DNA from: Priapulus caudatus
Taxonomy: Eukaryota; Priapulida; Priapulimorpha; Priapulimorphida; Priapulidae
Length of the DNA: 23,671 nucleotides
Direction: 5' to 3'
Assembly: GCF_000485595.1 (NCBI RefSeq)
Contig: NW_014577535.1
Location: forward strand, 202,203 to 225,873
In this document: positions 9,720-20,057 of the stretch, one piece after another
Layout: each line of letters begins with the position of its first letter
Numbering within the stretch: position 1 is the first letter of the stretch
Notes under the pieces: model-generated
What the model was told of the DNA's origin: nothing
The model's database searches: none
The model's input: only the letters and a program-made list of their open reading frames with translations
Made by a program: the position numbers and the translations under genes

Positions 9720-11275
9720 GCGACGACGGTCGGGGTGAAGAGCTGTCCTCGCTCTGCTGCTGACCATCGACGCGTTTGCATTTGTCGTCTCCTCTTCTTG
9801 CGCAGCTCCACTCGTCGTTCTGAAGCCGTCCGTCCGTTGTGTAAAATCGCGCCTTCTCTTTATTTTCTCAGGGCGAGTGCAGGCCGAGCGCCGGTCACCT
9901 CAGAAGGCCAGGCGCGACTTCGTCAGGATCCGATGGATTGAGTGTGCCGCGGACGGGGCACTGCTTGAGGCAGCCCTGTACGCTCGACTCCATCAAGTTT
10001 TCCGCGTGAAGTTTCTTCCGCTTCGGGATAACGCCAGCGTTCGCAGTGGTGACTCGAAATGTTGGGTGCTGTGTCCATGCGAAGGCGCGATCATGGTGTC
10101 GCTGAGGTGGTAGTCGAAGCGAATGCCGCTGCGCAAGGTCCACGTCGCGCCGCGTCATCCCGATATGAATTCCCGCGGAGCCTTTGCGGCGATCTTGTTT
10201 GCCGAGCAGCAGCAGGCTCTCTAGACCTGGCACGCGCCGTTGCGCCCTGCAAAGCCCGACGAAGTTTGTGGGCGTTTCGAAGCACCTGGGCTTGCTCGGG
10301 TATAACTTGCGTTATCGCAGCAGTCTCGCACGACAGAATCAGCGACAGCGGCGGCGAGCGGTCGCTTCCACGCTGTGCGCTTACTGTGGTGGTGCGGCAG
10401 CATGTTATCGGTCTGAAGGAGCATTCCGATTTCTTCGCCGTTCCGCTTGTGACTGAAGGGCAGGTTCTTGCTCCTGCTTGCTCGACCTGTTACGCGAGCC
10501 TAGGACTAGCGTACTTCGTTTGGTGCCTTCACCAATCGAGGTGCTCCCGTCGGTACATAGCAGGTCGATGACAGGTTCGGACTGGCGCCAGGAAGAGGCG
10601 CGTTGTGTGGCGAGGATGTCCCTGCTTCTGGTGATGGGCTGTCCAGGCGGAGTAGTTGCGGTGACAGTTTGTGTGTTTGCGACTCGCTCGCAAAGCAACT
10701 GCACCGTATGTTTAGCGCGAGAAAGGCGAGCAGGAGAGGGCGGCCTAGGCCAGCGCCATGCAGCGGACTGTGCTTGTGTCGACTGTAGCCGAAGGTGCGC
10801 TGTGGCTATGTAATTGACATCCGTCTGCGCTGACACGACCACCGGTTCGCCATCGCAGAGTCCTTTCGTGGAGCATGCTTTAGCTGCGTGAGAAGCTCGA
10901 TGAGATTTCGCGCATGGCTGTCTTCGCAAATACCTGGCAGAATGGGTGAGAGCTCGTTGACGGAGCTTTCTGCTCGTGATGGTGCTCGCACGCTACGTCG
11001 AGTGCGCTAAAGACATACGCGTATCGTGAGCAGAGCAACCCGAAGCTGCTGGCCACTGGCCGAGCCTCGTGTTAGAGTGCGGCGTGACTTCGAAGCGCTG
11101 TCTTCTCTCCCTTCCGTGTAGAGGCTTCGTCGGCGCAACTCTGTATTATGCACCTTTGCACGGCTACACCCTTATGTAGGCTGCTCGATGGCTTCAAGCT
11201 GGCTTGCTCCAGAACAGCGTCGCTCTGCCGTCGTCGGGTGCTCTGCAAAACAGCACCATGTCGTTTACTCATTAG
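9720..11275. other. GC-rich block of unknown nature, copy 1
   Basis: About 1.5 kb that is clearly richer in G+C than its surroundings and crowded with short open frames on all six frames. None of the translated products shows a domain I recognise, and the frames do not stay aligned with copy 2. It may be an old coding or CpG-rich fragment, but no gene can be supported. Confidence 0.4.
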
Positions 11276-11576
11276 TAACAGAATTTATGAATATGTTGTG
11301 TTTGTGTATATATACTATATATAGATATAATATAAGTAGTATATATATATTATAGATATATAGATATATTATACACACACATACAATACATACATATTAT
11401 AAATTCCGTGGTAGATGATAAAACGACATTATGTGCTCGTCGGTGGCTCTGAAAAGCATACATTTCGTTAAATCACAGAATTTTATGAAGTATGTATGTA
11501 TGATGTATGTTATGGGTATGTATGATGGTAATATAAGTATTATAATATGATATATTTATTTATTTATTTATACAGG
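11276..11576. repeat. AT-rich inverted repeat and microsatellites, copy 1
   Basis: A sequence around AGAATTTATGAATATG (from 11279) reappears inverted near 11371-11405 (TACACACACATAC ... TATAAATTC), with TATA-type repeats between. A third, direct relative (AGAATTTTATGAAGTATGTA) follows near 11478. The stretch ends in (TTTA)n just before the CCCTAA-like block. Confidence 0.6.
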
Positions 11577-11745
11577 GTACGCTAACGCTAACCCTAACCT
11601 AAAATAGATAACAACGCCAAGCTAACCCTAATGATAAGTAGGAACCCTAACCTAACACAAACGCTAACCCGTAACCATAAAACCTACCTAACCTAACCTA
11701 ACCCTAACCGTAACGCTAAGCCTATCCTACCCTAAACCTAAGCTA
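11577..11745. repeat. Degenerate CCCTAA-like (telomere-type) repeats, copy 1
   Basis: Repeated CTAACCCTAACC and AACCTAACC units with many imperfections. They lie in the C-rich orientation, opposite to the TTAGGG tract at 6767-6798. They may be interstitial telomeric sequence or a telomere-like satellite. Confidence 0.7.
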
Positions 11746-12835
11746 TAAGACATACATTTTGACAATGTACTTTTGTGTATTCAGATGAAAAAAGAAATGA
11801 GGCAAGCTGACAACACTGTCATGGCACTGTACTCAGCCCGCGACTTCTGCACCATCGAGCCACGACGGCATGTGCACGAGCATATACGACTTCCATTTAT
11901 GTGCTGATAATCGCGAGCCCTCCTCTCGCAAGGCCTGGGTGGATGGTGTTGTGTGCGCAGAGTAGCTTCTTCCTACCAGCTGGTCTGCTTCGTCCGCGTG
12001 CTTCTTCTTTAGGCATTTCCCGATGGGGGACGCCCCGACGCTTCCTTCTTCCGAGGTTCCCAGGGCAGGTGTCCTGGTGAAAAAGGAAGATGGATAATTC
12101 TCGCATTTGCTTTCATGTCATCGCTGTAGGCACTCGTGATTGATATAGTTCCATCTGGTAAGCAAGCAGCGAAGTGTGATATGCTATATAACCTCCAGCA
12201 TAGGTGAGAAGACAGGGTGACTTGCCATGGCAAGCAAGCCTATGCGAAATGGCTTGCTTCTAAGTGTATCTGTTCCGGCTCTAGACAGTTTAATCTGTCT
12301 GAAATTTTCCCCCAATCACAACTGCCGCAATTGCCTGTACATACTCTCAAATTGCATATCAATCTGTAAACTTGACAATACCTTTTAAGGAGGCGTATAA
12401 AGTAAGCTCCAATTTGTTCACCGTTGCACTAATTTCTGCGTATAGACAACAGGCAGTTTTTCTCGAATTTTCAATGCAAATTGTCGTCATTAGATGCGTA
12501 AATGTGCTTGCAAATGGAGACGGATGCCGATAGACGTTGAAGATTGGAATTTATTTGTTTGTGAAAAATGTGCAATGCGTGTGGTGTCGTAGGCCATGGT
12601 GACGCAGCAAGCGCGTGAGAGTTGAGGGGTAGCCGGCAACATGGTGATATTTTGCATCAAAGACTGGCCAAAAGTTGAGTGACAGATTGTACGGTTAATG
12701 TGGCAGTGATTTTGGGCATGAATTAAAATGCAGGCTGCGTGTTTATAGTAATGTTTACGTATTTTTAATTATTTCTTTGTGCTGCTCATTCAGGCGCTGC
12801 CTGATATATGGACGACCCTCTACTGTTTATAACAC
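11746..12835. other. Unannotated part of the duplicated segment, copy 1
   Basis: About 1.1 kb in which no gene is supported. A perfect 14-bp palindrome, CTTGCCATGGCAAG, is at 12221-12234. The counterpart in copy 2 is about 18841-20057. Confidence 0.4.
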
Positions 12836-13737
12836 TATAGGTGGGGGCGGAGTGCGTCACTTCCCTTACATACGTCCGGTGGCCGAGCCGATGAAAACAA
12901 GCACGAATTCGGCATGGGAGCGTCTTATATTCAAGCCGTACGGGAGATGACTGGTAACGCATATATTTGCTAAATATTGACTAATCGGCGTCAATAAAGC
13001 TTCAATATCCACAGAGAGTATTGCTAAGACATTGTCTACTGTAACTAGAATGTATTAATCAAATAGATCTCCCGTACGGCTTGAATTTATACTAACACAG
13101 CTGTGAATATTGAAGTTTTTATATTGACGCCGAAGCGGCACGGATGTAGTCATGCTAGTCTCCGATATGTAATGCGCGGAAACAAATTTCAGATGTTTAA
13201 TGTTTAATATTCTAGATAATACCTATAGACACATGTCTAGTATCTGCTCTGTGAATATTGGAGTTTATTGACGCACGATTAGTCAATATATTAGCAAATA
13301 TATGCGTACCGTAATCTCCCGTACCGGCTTGAATTAATATAGACACCGCCCGAATGGAGCCGCTGCTGTTCAGAGCGCAGAGAGATGATGTCCAGATTGA
13401 GACCTATATGTCATTTCCGTAAATGTGGGGGTAGCCCCTTTAAACTCGACAGGGGTGTTCTTAAAGGTCTTCTTTGTTCATTTCGACCGAGAAACATTAT
13501 GTGACTTCACAGGAAGTGTGCAAAAAAACTGTCTCGCCTCTCGGGCTACGGCAGCTCAAAGAATGATCGTTTTTTGTCACTTGAAAGACTGTGATTGCGG
13601 CATCCAAACACCACATAATTCCTTGGCACTATGCGCTGCGTGCATTGAGCGGTGCGTTACTACGGTTTGTTTTCATCGGCTCGAATCTACATCCGGTCAA
13701 ATAGTCAAAAGTTTCCGGATGTCCGCCCCCACCTATA
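12836..13737. mobile_element. Non-autonomous TIR element of about 0.9 kb, copy 1
   Basis: Perfect 16-bp inverted termini TATAGGTGGGGGCGGA (12836-12851) and its complement (13722-13737) are followed inward by a second perfect inverted block, GAGCCGATGAAAACAA (12885-12900 and 13667-13682), so the ends pair over about 65-70 bp. Internal arms at about 12929-13020 and 13241-13335 are also inverted copies. A 114-residue frame at 13425-13769 overlaps the right end and has no recognisable domain. No target-site duplication is clear and the superfamily is unassigned. The same element is present in copy 2. Confidence 0.75.
12929..13086. mobile_element. Smaller MITE-like element nested in the 0.9 kb TIR element
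   Basis: Perfect 20-bp termini ATTCAAGCCGTACGGGAGAT (12929-12948) and its complement (13067-13086) bound 158 bp. A TTAT direct repeat flanks it (12925-12928 and 13087-13090). A third, inverted copy of the terminus is found at about 13315-13335, so the interior may be a rearranged or doubled element rather than one clean insertion. Confidence 0.6.
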
Positions 13738-13996
13738 ACGCCGGAGGCATGATTTTTTTTCTTAGGTGAATCAAGAACATAGGGCTGTAATGAGCGCTGC
13801 TATTGGTTGAGCTTGTTTTGTCGCTCAATGACGTCACAATGTTGTGTGCTGGAAGCACAAGATAAACCACTCTCCAATCATAGCGTAGTAGGTCATGGGT
13901 CGCCACAACCGCCATTTTAGGAAGCAAGTTTACACGAAGTTCCCAGATGTTGCTGTATCTGCGGTGTGTATATGCTGCTGTGCAACTGTCTGCTAT

Positions 13997-14152
13997 GTTC
14001 CAAATAATCCAAATAATAAAATAAATAATAGTGTTCCAAATAATCCAAATAATAAAATAAATAATAGTGTTCCAAATAATCCAAATAATAAAATAAATAA
14101 TAGTGTTCCAAATAATCCAAATAATAAAATAAATAATAGTGTTCCAAATAAT
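13997..14152. repeat. 36-bp tandem repeat, four units plus a partial, copy 1
   Basis: Units starting GTTCCAAATAATCC begin at 13997, 14033, 14069, 14105 and (partial) 14141, with an exact 36-bp period. The unit is a multiple of three, which explains the repeating Tyr/Leu/Phe frames on the minus strand. Confidence 0.93.
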
Positions 14153-14177
14153 TGGAAAATGTATAGAGCGGCAACGG

Positions 14178-14402
14178 CAGAGTGCACGTGCATTCTGTTT
14201 TAGCGAGTGAGAAGTGAGCACGGTGATGTCACTCTTTGAGAGGGGGCGGGAACAGCAGAGTGCACGTGCATTCTGTTTTAGCGAGTGAGAAGTAAGCATG
14301 GTAATGTCATTCTTTGAGAGGGGGGCGGGAACAGCAGAGTGCACATGCATTCTGTTTTAGCGAGTGAGAAGTGAGCACGGTGATGTCATTCTTTGAGAGG
14401 GC
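14178..14402. repeat. Three 78-79-bp direct repeats, copy 1
   Basis: Repeats begin at 14178, 14256 and 14335. Each contains CAGAGTGCACRTGCATTCTG (R = A or G), TAGCGAGTGAGAAG and CTTTGAGAGGG. The first two include the palindrome TGCACGTGCA with an internal CACGTG. They lie 285-510 bp upstream of the THAP start codon and could be protein-binding sites; this is inference. Confidence 0.88.
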
Positions 14403-14474
14403 CACTAGAAACACTTCGTCGTTCGAAGATTCGTATTCTTAAGGATGCCATGCATGTACATGATTCCAGTACCA

Positions 14475-14518
14475 AAGATCATATAGCGCCGTAGGCGCCT
14501 ATGGCGCTATATGATCTT
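14475..14518. repeat. 44-bp near-perfect palindrome upstream of the THAP gene, copy 1
   Basis: The arms AAGATCATATAGCGCC and GGCGCTATATGATCTT are exact complements around a core containing TAGGCGCCTA; only one central base pair mismatches. It lies about 170 bp upstream of the THAP start. It could be a transposase or repressor site, or a cruciform. Confidence 0.9.
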
Positions 14519-14603
14519 AAGATAAAAGTTAACAGTTTAATATAAGATAAGAGTTTATTTTATCACGTTCAATATCCGCAGATACAAGGATTTTTTAACA
14601 CAA

Positions 14604-14610
14604 TATAAAT
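14604..14610 (+). promoter_or_regulatory. TATA-like box of the THAP gene, copy 1
   Basis: TATAAAT lies 78 bp before the favoured ATG at 14688, in a position suitable for a core promoter. It is short and the region is AT-rich, so support is weak. The counterpart in copy 2 is at about 21936. Confidence 0.3.
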
Positions 14611-14687
14611 AACGTGCAGTGAAGGGATGGCGAAAAGACCATACGACTGTCATCTGAATTCTGATCTTTGCTGTGTACCGATTCGTC

Positions 14688-15755
14688 ATGGCTTCAAGTT
14701 CTACGTCAACAAGCTCAGCTCACTGCTCTGCGGTTATAGCTGCTCGAATCGCCAGTGTAAACGAGCCGACCTGTCTTTCTTCAGGTTCCCAAAGAATACG
14801 GAAAGGTAAGAAAACATTATTTTTAGTCGAAATCCATCGTGAAACTTAAGAGTTGAGCACTGCAATCTTCGTTGATACATGTAGTAGGCCTACCAGGCAG
14901 TACGTGGCAGTGCAGCGGCTTTCTTGTGCACAGTTGTTTGTGCACAGGGCGTACGTGCGGTGTACTTGTGTGTTGCAGATAAGCATTTGAACGGCATTTA
15001 CAGCAAGTTATCGACAATAATAAGCGAAATAGAGTAGAGAAACATTAGATTAATACTTTGATAGTAAATACATTTAGATTTTAGTGTTTATTTACCATTA
15101 TTTGTTTGAGACGTTCCAAGTGCCTGTGGCGCACTGTATAGAGCCTAGCTACTGTAGGCCTACCACTGACAGACAGTGACACTGCACCGCTGTACTGAGT
15201 GTGTACATACGATTATGAATCATTGTTAGATTTTTGTACACTTGACTGAGAGATTTGATACAGCTATTGTCATAAAAAAGTAATGTACCCAATTAGTAAT
15301 TTATACATACAGAATTTGAACTCGGTTGAGCTCCTACATTCTGCAGGAATGTAGTTATAATCAAATGTGTTCTCATAGGTTAATCTTATGTGGTCTCTTT
15401 TGTAATTTCAGATGTCAACAGTGGGTGCAGCTAGAATACTCGTCGACAAGATCTGCTAAACCGACCCGTGGTGTACTTGTCAAGCAACTGCCGTCTTTGT
15501 TCTGAACACTTTGAACTTGACCAATTCTCCAACAAGCAGACCAAGAACAGGCTAAAATGGAATGCAGTACCAACCCTCTTTCATATACCAAATCCCCCGA
15601 AACGTCTGTCGACCACACCACGCAGGTCACTCAAAAGGAAGCATGAGAACATCCCATCTTCACACAACCCTTCAAAAAAGCAAAGAGGTAGCGACTACAC
15701 ACAGACTGAACATTCTTACTGCTTTATAGCTAAGTGCATAACCCAATGCCAATAA
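14688..15755 (+). pseudogene. THAP-domain protein, copy 1 (5' part of a P-type transposase gene), with frame breaks
   Basis: Exon 1 is 14688-14805 (donor GTAAG), the intron 14806-15411 (acceptor TTTCAG) and exon 2 begins at 15412. The THAP zinc module (C2CH) can be followed: a CSA-SC pair, the SFFRFPKN block, then across the intron ERCQQWVQ, and further on CSEHFELDQF (the Cys and His ligands) and the WNAVPTLF motif that closes the fold. THAP domains bind DNA in a sequence-specific way. A Lys/Arg-rich tail follows (RRSLKRKHE, NPSKKQR). The ATG at 14688 is preferred over the one at 14627 because it gives an N-terminus leading directly into the first Cys pair. Two frame breaks are seen: near 14730, where copy 2 has a shorter version that restores the frame, and near 15465 before YLSSNCRLCSEHF. 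After 15724 it no longer matches copy 2 and stops at 15753-15755. It is either a truncated THAP-only gene or an artefact of noisy sequence. Confidence 0.75.
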
Positions 15756-16143
15756 GTGCATAACTCAATGCCGATTGACATCGTCACGGTCTGGTTGTGT
15801 ATTGTTGTACTATTTTATGCTGTCTCTTTTCTTTGGGACTGTATCCTGGAAAAGTTTTGGAGACACATACTACTACTAGTTACTACTCCTGATGTAGGCT
15901 ACATAGTGATACTGATAGTATTTGGTGTGTATAGATATGTGATTGTGCTCTACCCGGGATAATCTCTGCTGCTACATATTCTTCTATTACAAAGGATGAC
16001 AATTTCTTACAATGGTGAAGTGACTGTTAGTGTGATGTAGTATGACCGTGTATATATAGTACATGTGAATGTACTCCAGAAGATGTTTTTTGTACAAAAG
16101 TATGTATCCGAGAAAACTGTAAAAAAACAACCAAATGTTGCAT
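15725..16143. other. Unshared spacer between the two large repeats
   Basis: About 420 bp absent from copy 2. It begins with a short direct repeat (AAGTGCATAAC and CAATGCC, twice). A 68-residue hydrophobic frame at 15756-15962 has no recognisable domain. It could be the 3' flank of a truncated THAP gene or the edge of a separate assembly piece. Confidence 0.45.
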
Positions 16144-16599
16144 GATTTGACGGGGGCATGCCACAAATTCTAGTTCTAAAAGTAAGACGTACTGCCGGAT
16201 ATTCGCATAATCAAAAAGGTTGCTTGCTGTGACCTGATTTGATCCAGGAAATGTCAATATATGCAATCTGCCGAACTGCCACAGGCTTATTTACGGGTGC
16301 ATCAACTGTGGCCTGTAATGGCCGATGATGATTATACGTATCTCATAGGGTCATCCGAGCGCGTTATGTCAAAATGTAGATCATTGTTGGGCAGAAAGTC
16401 AGTGGTAGATAAATCTGGCAAAGGCAAGGCTCCTCTCACTAAAAATCTGGCCACTGTCCGAACGGAAAAACAGTGTATTTTCCCCAATTTAAATAGTGGT
16501 ATGTATGTGATGTATTTGCACTTACCTAACTTATCTTCACGGCGATGCGGGAGTGAAGATCCAGCGCGCAGTCGGTGTGAAGGAGCGTCATCTGGCTGC

Positions 16600-18315
16600 T
16601 GACCAATCGGACGCCGCCTTGCGTCTCTCCTCCCTTGCCCCTTCACTCCATTCGTCGTCTTCTGATGCCGTCGGTCCGTTGGTGTAAAATCGCGCTTCTC
16701 TCTTTAGTTTCTTCCCAGGGCGAGTGCAGGCCACGAGGCGCCGGTTCCCCCTGGCAGACAGCAGCTGGCCGACTGTCGTGCCAGGATCCGATGGATTGAG
16801 TTGCCCGGACCGAGCATCTGCTGAGTCGCAGCCCTTACGCTGCTATTCTCATCAAGTTCCGTGCGGTGATAGTTCTTGCCGCTTCGGGATAATCGTGCCA
16901 GGCGTTGCGCAGGTGTGGGTCGACTCGACATGGTTGGGTGCCTGTGTCCTCATTGTCGAAGGTGCAGCCGATCATTGTGGTCGCTGAGTGTGGTAGTCGA
17001 CGATGGCCTCTGCAGCAGGTCCACGGTCGCGCCGCGTCATCGCCCGATGAAACTCCGCCGCTAAGCCTTTCGTCGATCTTCGTTTGCCCGAAGCACAACA
17101 GGCTTCTTCGCCTGCTTACGGTGGTGTGTGCGCCGTGCTCGCCCCTGCAAGCGACTTCGAGGACGAAGTTGGTGCGTTTTCGGAAGCACTCTGGGCTGCT
17201 CGTGTAAACTTTGCGTATCGCATTGAGGATCGTCTGGCACACAGATAGCCAAAGCGAGCATGTGGCGGCCGATGCGCTCGCTCCGACCTGGTTGCGCTCT
17301 AAGCTGTGGTGTGCCGGGCAGCATGTTATCGGGCTGAAGGCCGAGCATTCCGCGATGCTTCTTCGGCCGTTCGCGCGTTGTGATAGGCAGGTCTTCCTGC
17401 TGTCTCTGACCCCTGTTCGCTCAACGCCTCAGCTAAGCGTACGCCTTCGGTTGTACCCTTCCACGATCATCGCGTCGCTCCCGCGGTTACTATAGCAGTG
17501 TCGATGTAAACAGGTTCGACTGGCGCCAGTGTAAAGGAGCGCGTTTGTGCGACGATTGTCCCCCTCGTCTCTTGTGATATGGGTCTGTCCAGCGGGTCAG
17601 TGGGCTGGTGCAGGTTTGTGTGTTGCGACCCCGCTGTCGCAAAGCACGCCAACTGGCGGCTTTGTTAGCGCCGGAGAAAGCCGAGCAGGAGGGCGGCCGT
17701 AGGCCAGGTCCGCCATTCCCAGCGGACGGCTGTCGATTGGTGTCCGAGTGTAGCCGAAGGTGTGCCGCTGTGGGCTTCATGATTCGTACATCCGCTGCGC
17801 GTGACACGACGTGCCACCGGTGTTTGCGCGCATCGCAGAACGTGCCTTTTCGTGCAGAGCAATGGCTTTAGCTGGCTGAGACGGCTCGGTGATTTTTTGT
17901 TCGGCCGCATGGCTGTCTCCCGCAATATCCTGGGCAGAATGGGTGAGAGCTCGTGTGACGCTTTGTGCAGTTCGTGATCGGCTCGCCATCGCTACCGTCG
18001 ACGGTTGGCGCTAAAAACATGACCGCGTATGCGGTGGGACAGCACGCGTCCCTGGTTGAAGCTGCTTGGCCGCCAGTGGCGAGCCTCGTGTTCGGCAACT
18101 GCCGGCGCGGTGACCCTTCGAGAGCGCCAGAGTCCTCCCTCGTCCCCCTTCCGTGCTAGAGGCTTCGTCGGCGCACTCTTGTATTGCACCCTTTTGCACG
18201 CCAGCACCCTATGGAGGCTGCTTGCCGATGCTGCTTCCCAGCGCGCTTGCTCCAGACAGTCTCCGCTCTGCACGTCGTCGGTGCTCTCAAGAACATGCTA
18301 CATCATCCGTTTACT
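16600..18315. other. GC-rich block of unknown nature, copy 2
   Basis: Counterpart of 9720-11275, slightly longer. The open frames again change from copy to copy because of indels, and no protein family is recognised on either strand. Confidence 0.4.
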
Positions 18316-18657
18316 CATGTAGCACTAGATTTTATGATATGTGTGTGTTGGTGTCATATATAATTATATTATATATTATATTATATATATAATTATAGTA
18401 ATATATATATATATATAATATATTAGATTAGTATATACACACACACATAACATACATACATATTTCATAAAATTCTGATGCTAAATGCAGTAAGATCGAC
18501 TATGTATGCTGCTCCAGTCGATAATCTCAAAACAGCACTCACATTGTCGTCCACATCACAGAAATTTTATGATATGTATGTATGTTATTATGTATTATGT
18601 GAATGTGTGATATTATATAAATATATATATATTTATTTGTATTTTTAATTTATACAC
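18316..18657. repeat. AT-rich inverted repeat and microsatellites, copy 2
   Basis: AGATTTTATGATATGTGTGT near 18328 reappears inverted near 18435-18475 (TACACACACACATAAC ... AAAATTCT) around a long TATA-type tract; a third relative follows near 18560. This matches the arrangement in copy 1. Confidence 0.6.
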
Positions 18658-18840
18658 GGGTACCCTAACGCCTTAACCTACACCCTAACGCCAAACCCAA
18701 ACCCTATAACCCTAACCCTAACGCCTAACCCAAAACCGCAACCCTAACCATAACCCTGATACCCTAACTCTGAATCCCTTAACTCGCTTAATCCTAACCC
18801 TAACCCCTATCCCTAACCGCTAACCGCTAACCCTGATTAC
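18658..18840. repeat. Degenerate CCCTAA-like repeats, copy 2
   Basis: Many CCCTAACC units with inserted and missing bases, in the same orientation as copy 1. Some units are clean telomere-type CCCTAACCCTAA. Confidence 0.7.
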
Positions 18841-20057
18841 AGACATGTACATTGTGACAATCGTGCACTTTTGTGTATTTTCAGGATGAACATCGCAATA
18901 GTTGAAGGCACGAGCTGACAACACTGTCACAGCACGGTAACTCACTATTCGCTACGACTTCCTTGCACCATCGCAGCCAACCGCGATCTGGCATGTGCAC
19001 GACGCATATACTGTACTCCAGTTATGCTGCTGAGCTATGCGATGCCGGTCCCTCTCGCAAGCACGCGGTGGATCGGGTGCTTGGTCGGCAAGTAAAGGCT
19101 GGTGCTCCTACCAGCCTCTGCTTCGCTGCCTGCGTGCTCTCTTTAGGGCATTTCCCGATTGTGGGCTGACGCCCGACGCTTTTCCTTCCTTTCCGGAGGT
19201 CCCAGGGCAGGTGTCCTGGCTGAAAGGAAGATGGATTAATTCCGTTCGGCATCTTGCCTTTCAGATCATCGTCTGTAGGCCAGTCTCGTGATTGATATAG
19301 GTGTCACTCTTTGGTAAAGCAAGTCGCAAGTGTGATATGCTATATTACACCTGCCTAAGCATAGGTGAGGAAGAATCAGGCGTGCCTGCCATAGCAAATC
19401 TGCAAGCCTATGCGAAATGGGCCTTTGTCTCTGTACCTGTTCGCTTCTGAGACCTAGTTAATTCTGTCTGAAAATTTTCCGAATTCACATGGGTCTGCCA
19501 ATCCCATCCTGTACATACCTCAATACTTGCATTATCAATGGTCTGTAACGTTGACATTATCCCTTTAAGGAGGCGGTAATAAATCAGGTAACCGCCGCAA
19601 TTGTTACCGTTGCAACTATTTCTGTATAGAAAACAGCCGTTGTTTCTCAATGTTTCATGGCAAATTTCGTGCATTAGAGGTGCGTAAATGTGCATGCAGC
19701 AAGGGAGACGGATGCCCGATAGGACGTTTGGAAAGGGATTGGAATTTCAATCGTTTTTTGTGGATAAAAGTGTTGGGGCAAATGCGTGTTGGGTGTCGAG
19801 CCATGGTGACCAGCATCCGCGTTGAATGTAGTGGAGGGGTACCTGCGGCATAACATGTGGAATGTTTGGCATCAAAGAGCTGGCAAAATTCGAGGTGAAG
19901 ATGTTTACGGGTTAATGTGCAGTTGATTTTGGCATGAATAATAATGCTGCGTGTTTTAGTAGTAATGTGTTTTACGTATTTTCTTAATTAAACTGTTCTT
20001 GTGCTGCTTCATGTCAGTGCCTGCTGTCTTATGGACGCCTCTACTGGTTTATAAACA
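18841..20057. other. Unannotated part of the duplicated segment, copy 2
   Basis: Counterpart of 11746-12835. No gene is supported; short open frames on both strands are not conserved between the copies. Confidence 0.4.

Larger units (their letters stand above)
9347..15724. repeat. Large direct repeat, copy 1 (about 6.4 kb)
   Basis: The segment from GATTTTGACGGGGG to CATTCTTACTGCTT is repeated in the same order and orientation at 16144-23082. All internal landmarks match: GC-rich block, AT inverted repeat, CCCTAA-like repeats, TIR element, 36-bp and 78-bp repeats, 44-bp palindrome and THAP gene. Differences are mostly one-base insertions or deletions. It may be a real tandem duplication, two haplotypes left side by side, or overlapping uncorrected reads. 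Confidence 0.92.

Noticed and set aside
10405-10929. 174-codon minus-strand frame in the GC-rich block
   Set aside because: No recognisable domain, and the frame is not kept in copy 2. Long chance frames are expected in GC-rich DNA.
13733-14350. 205-codon minus-strand frame and companion frames, rich in Tyr/Ile/Phe
   Set aside because: They read through the 36-bp and 78-bp repeats. The frame is lost in copy 2.
13997-14402. Regularly spaced repeats as a CRISPR array
   Set aside because: The 36-bp units are directly adjacent with no unique spacers, and the 78-bp repeats are whole tandem duplicates. The window is eukaryotic.
15756-15962. 68-codon hydrophobic frame that could suggest a small membrane protein
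   Set aside because: It starts right after the copy 1 stop, in a sequence absent from copy 2, and matches no family I know. Hydrophobic short frames are common in T-rich DNA.
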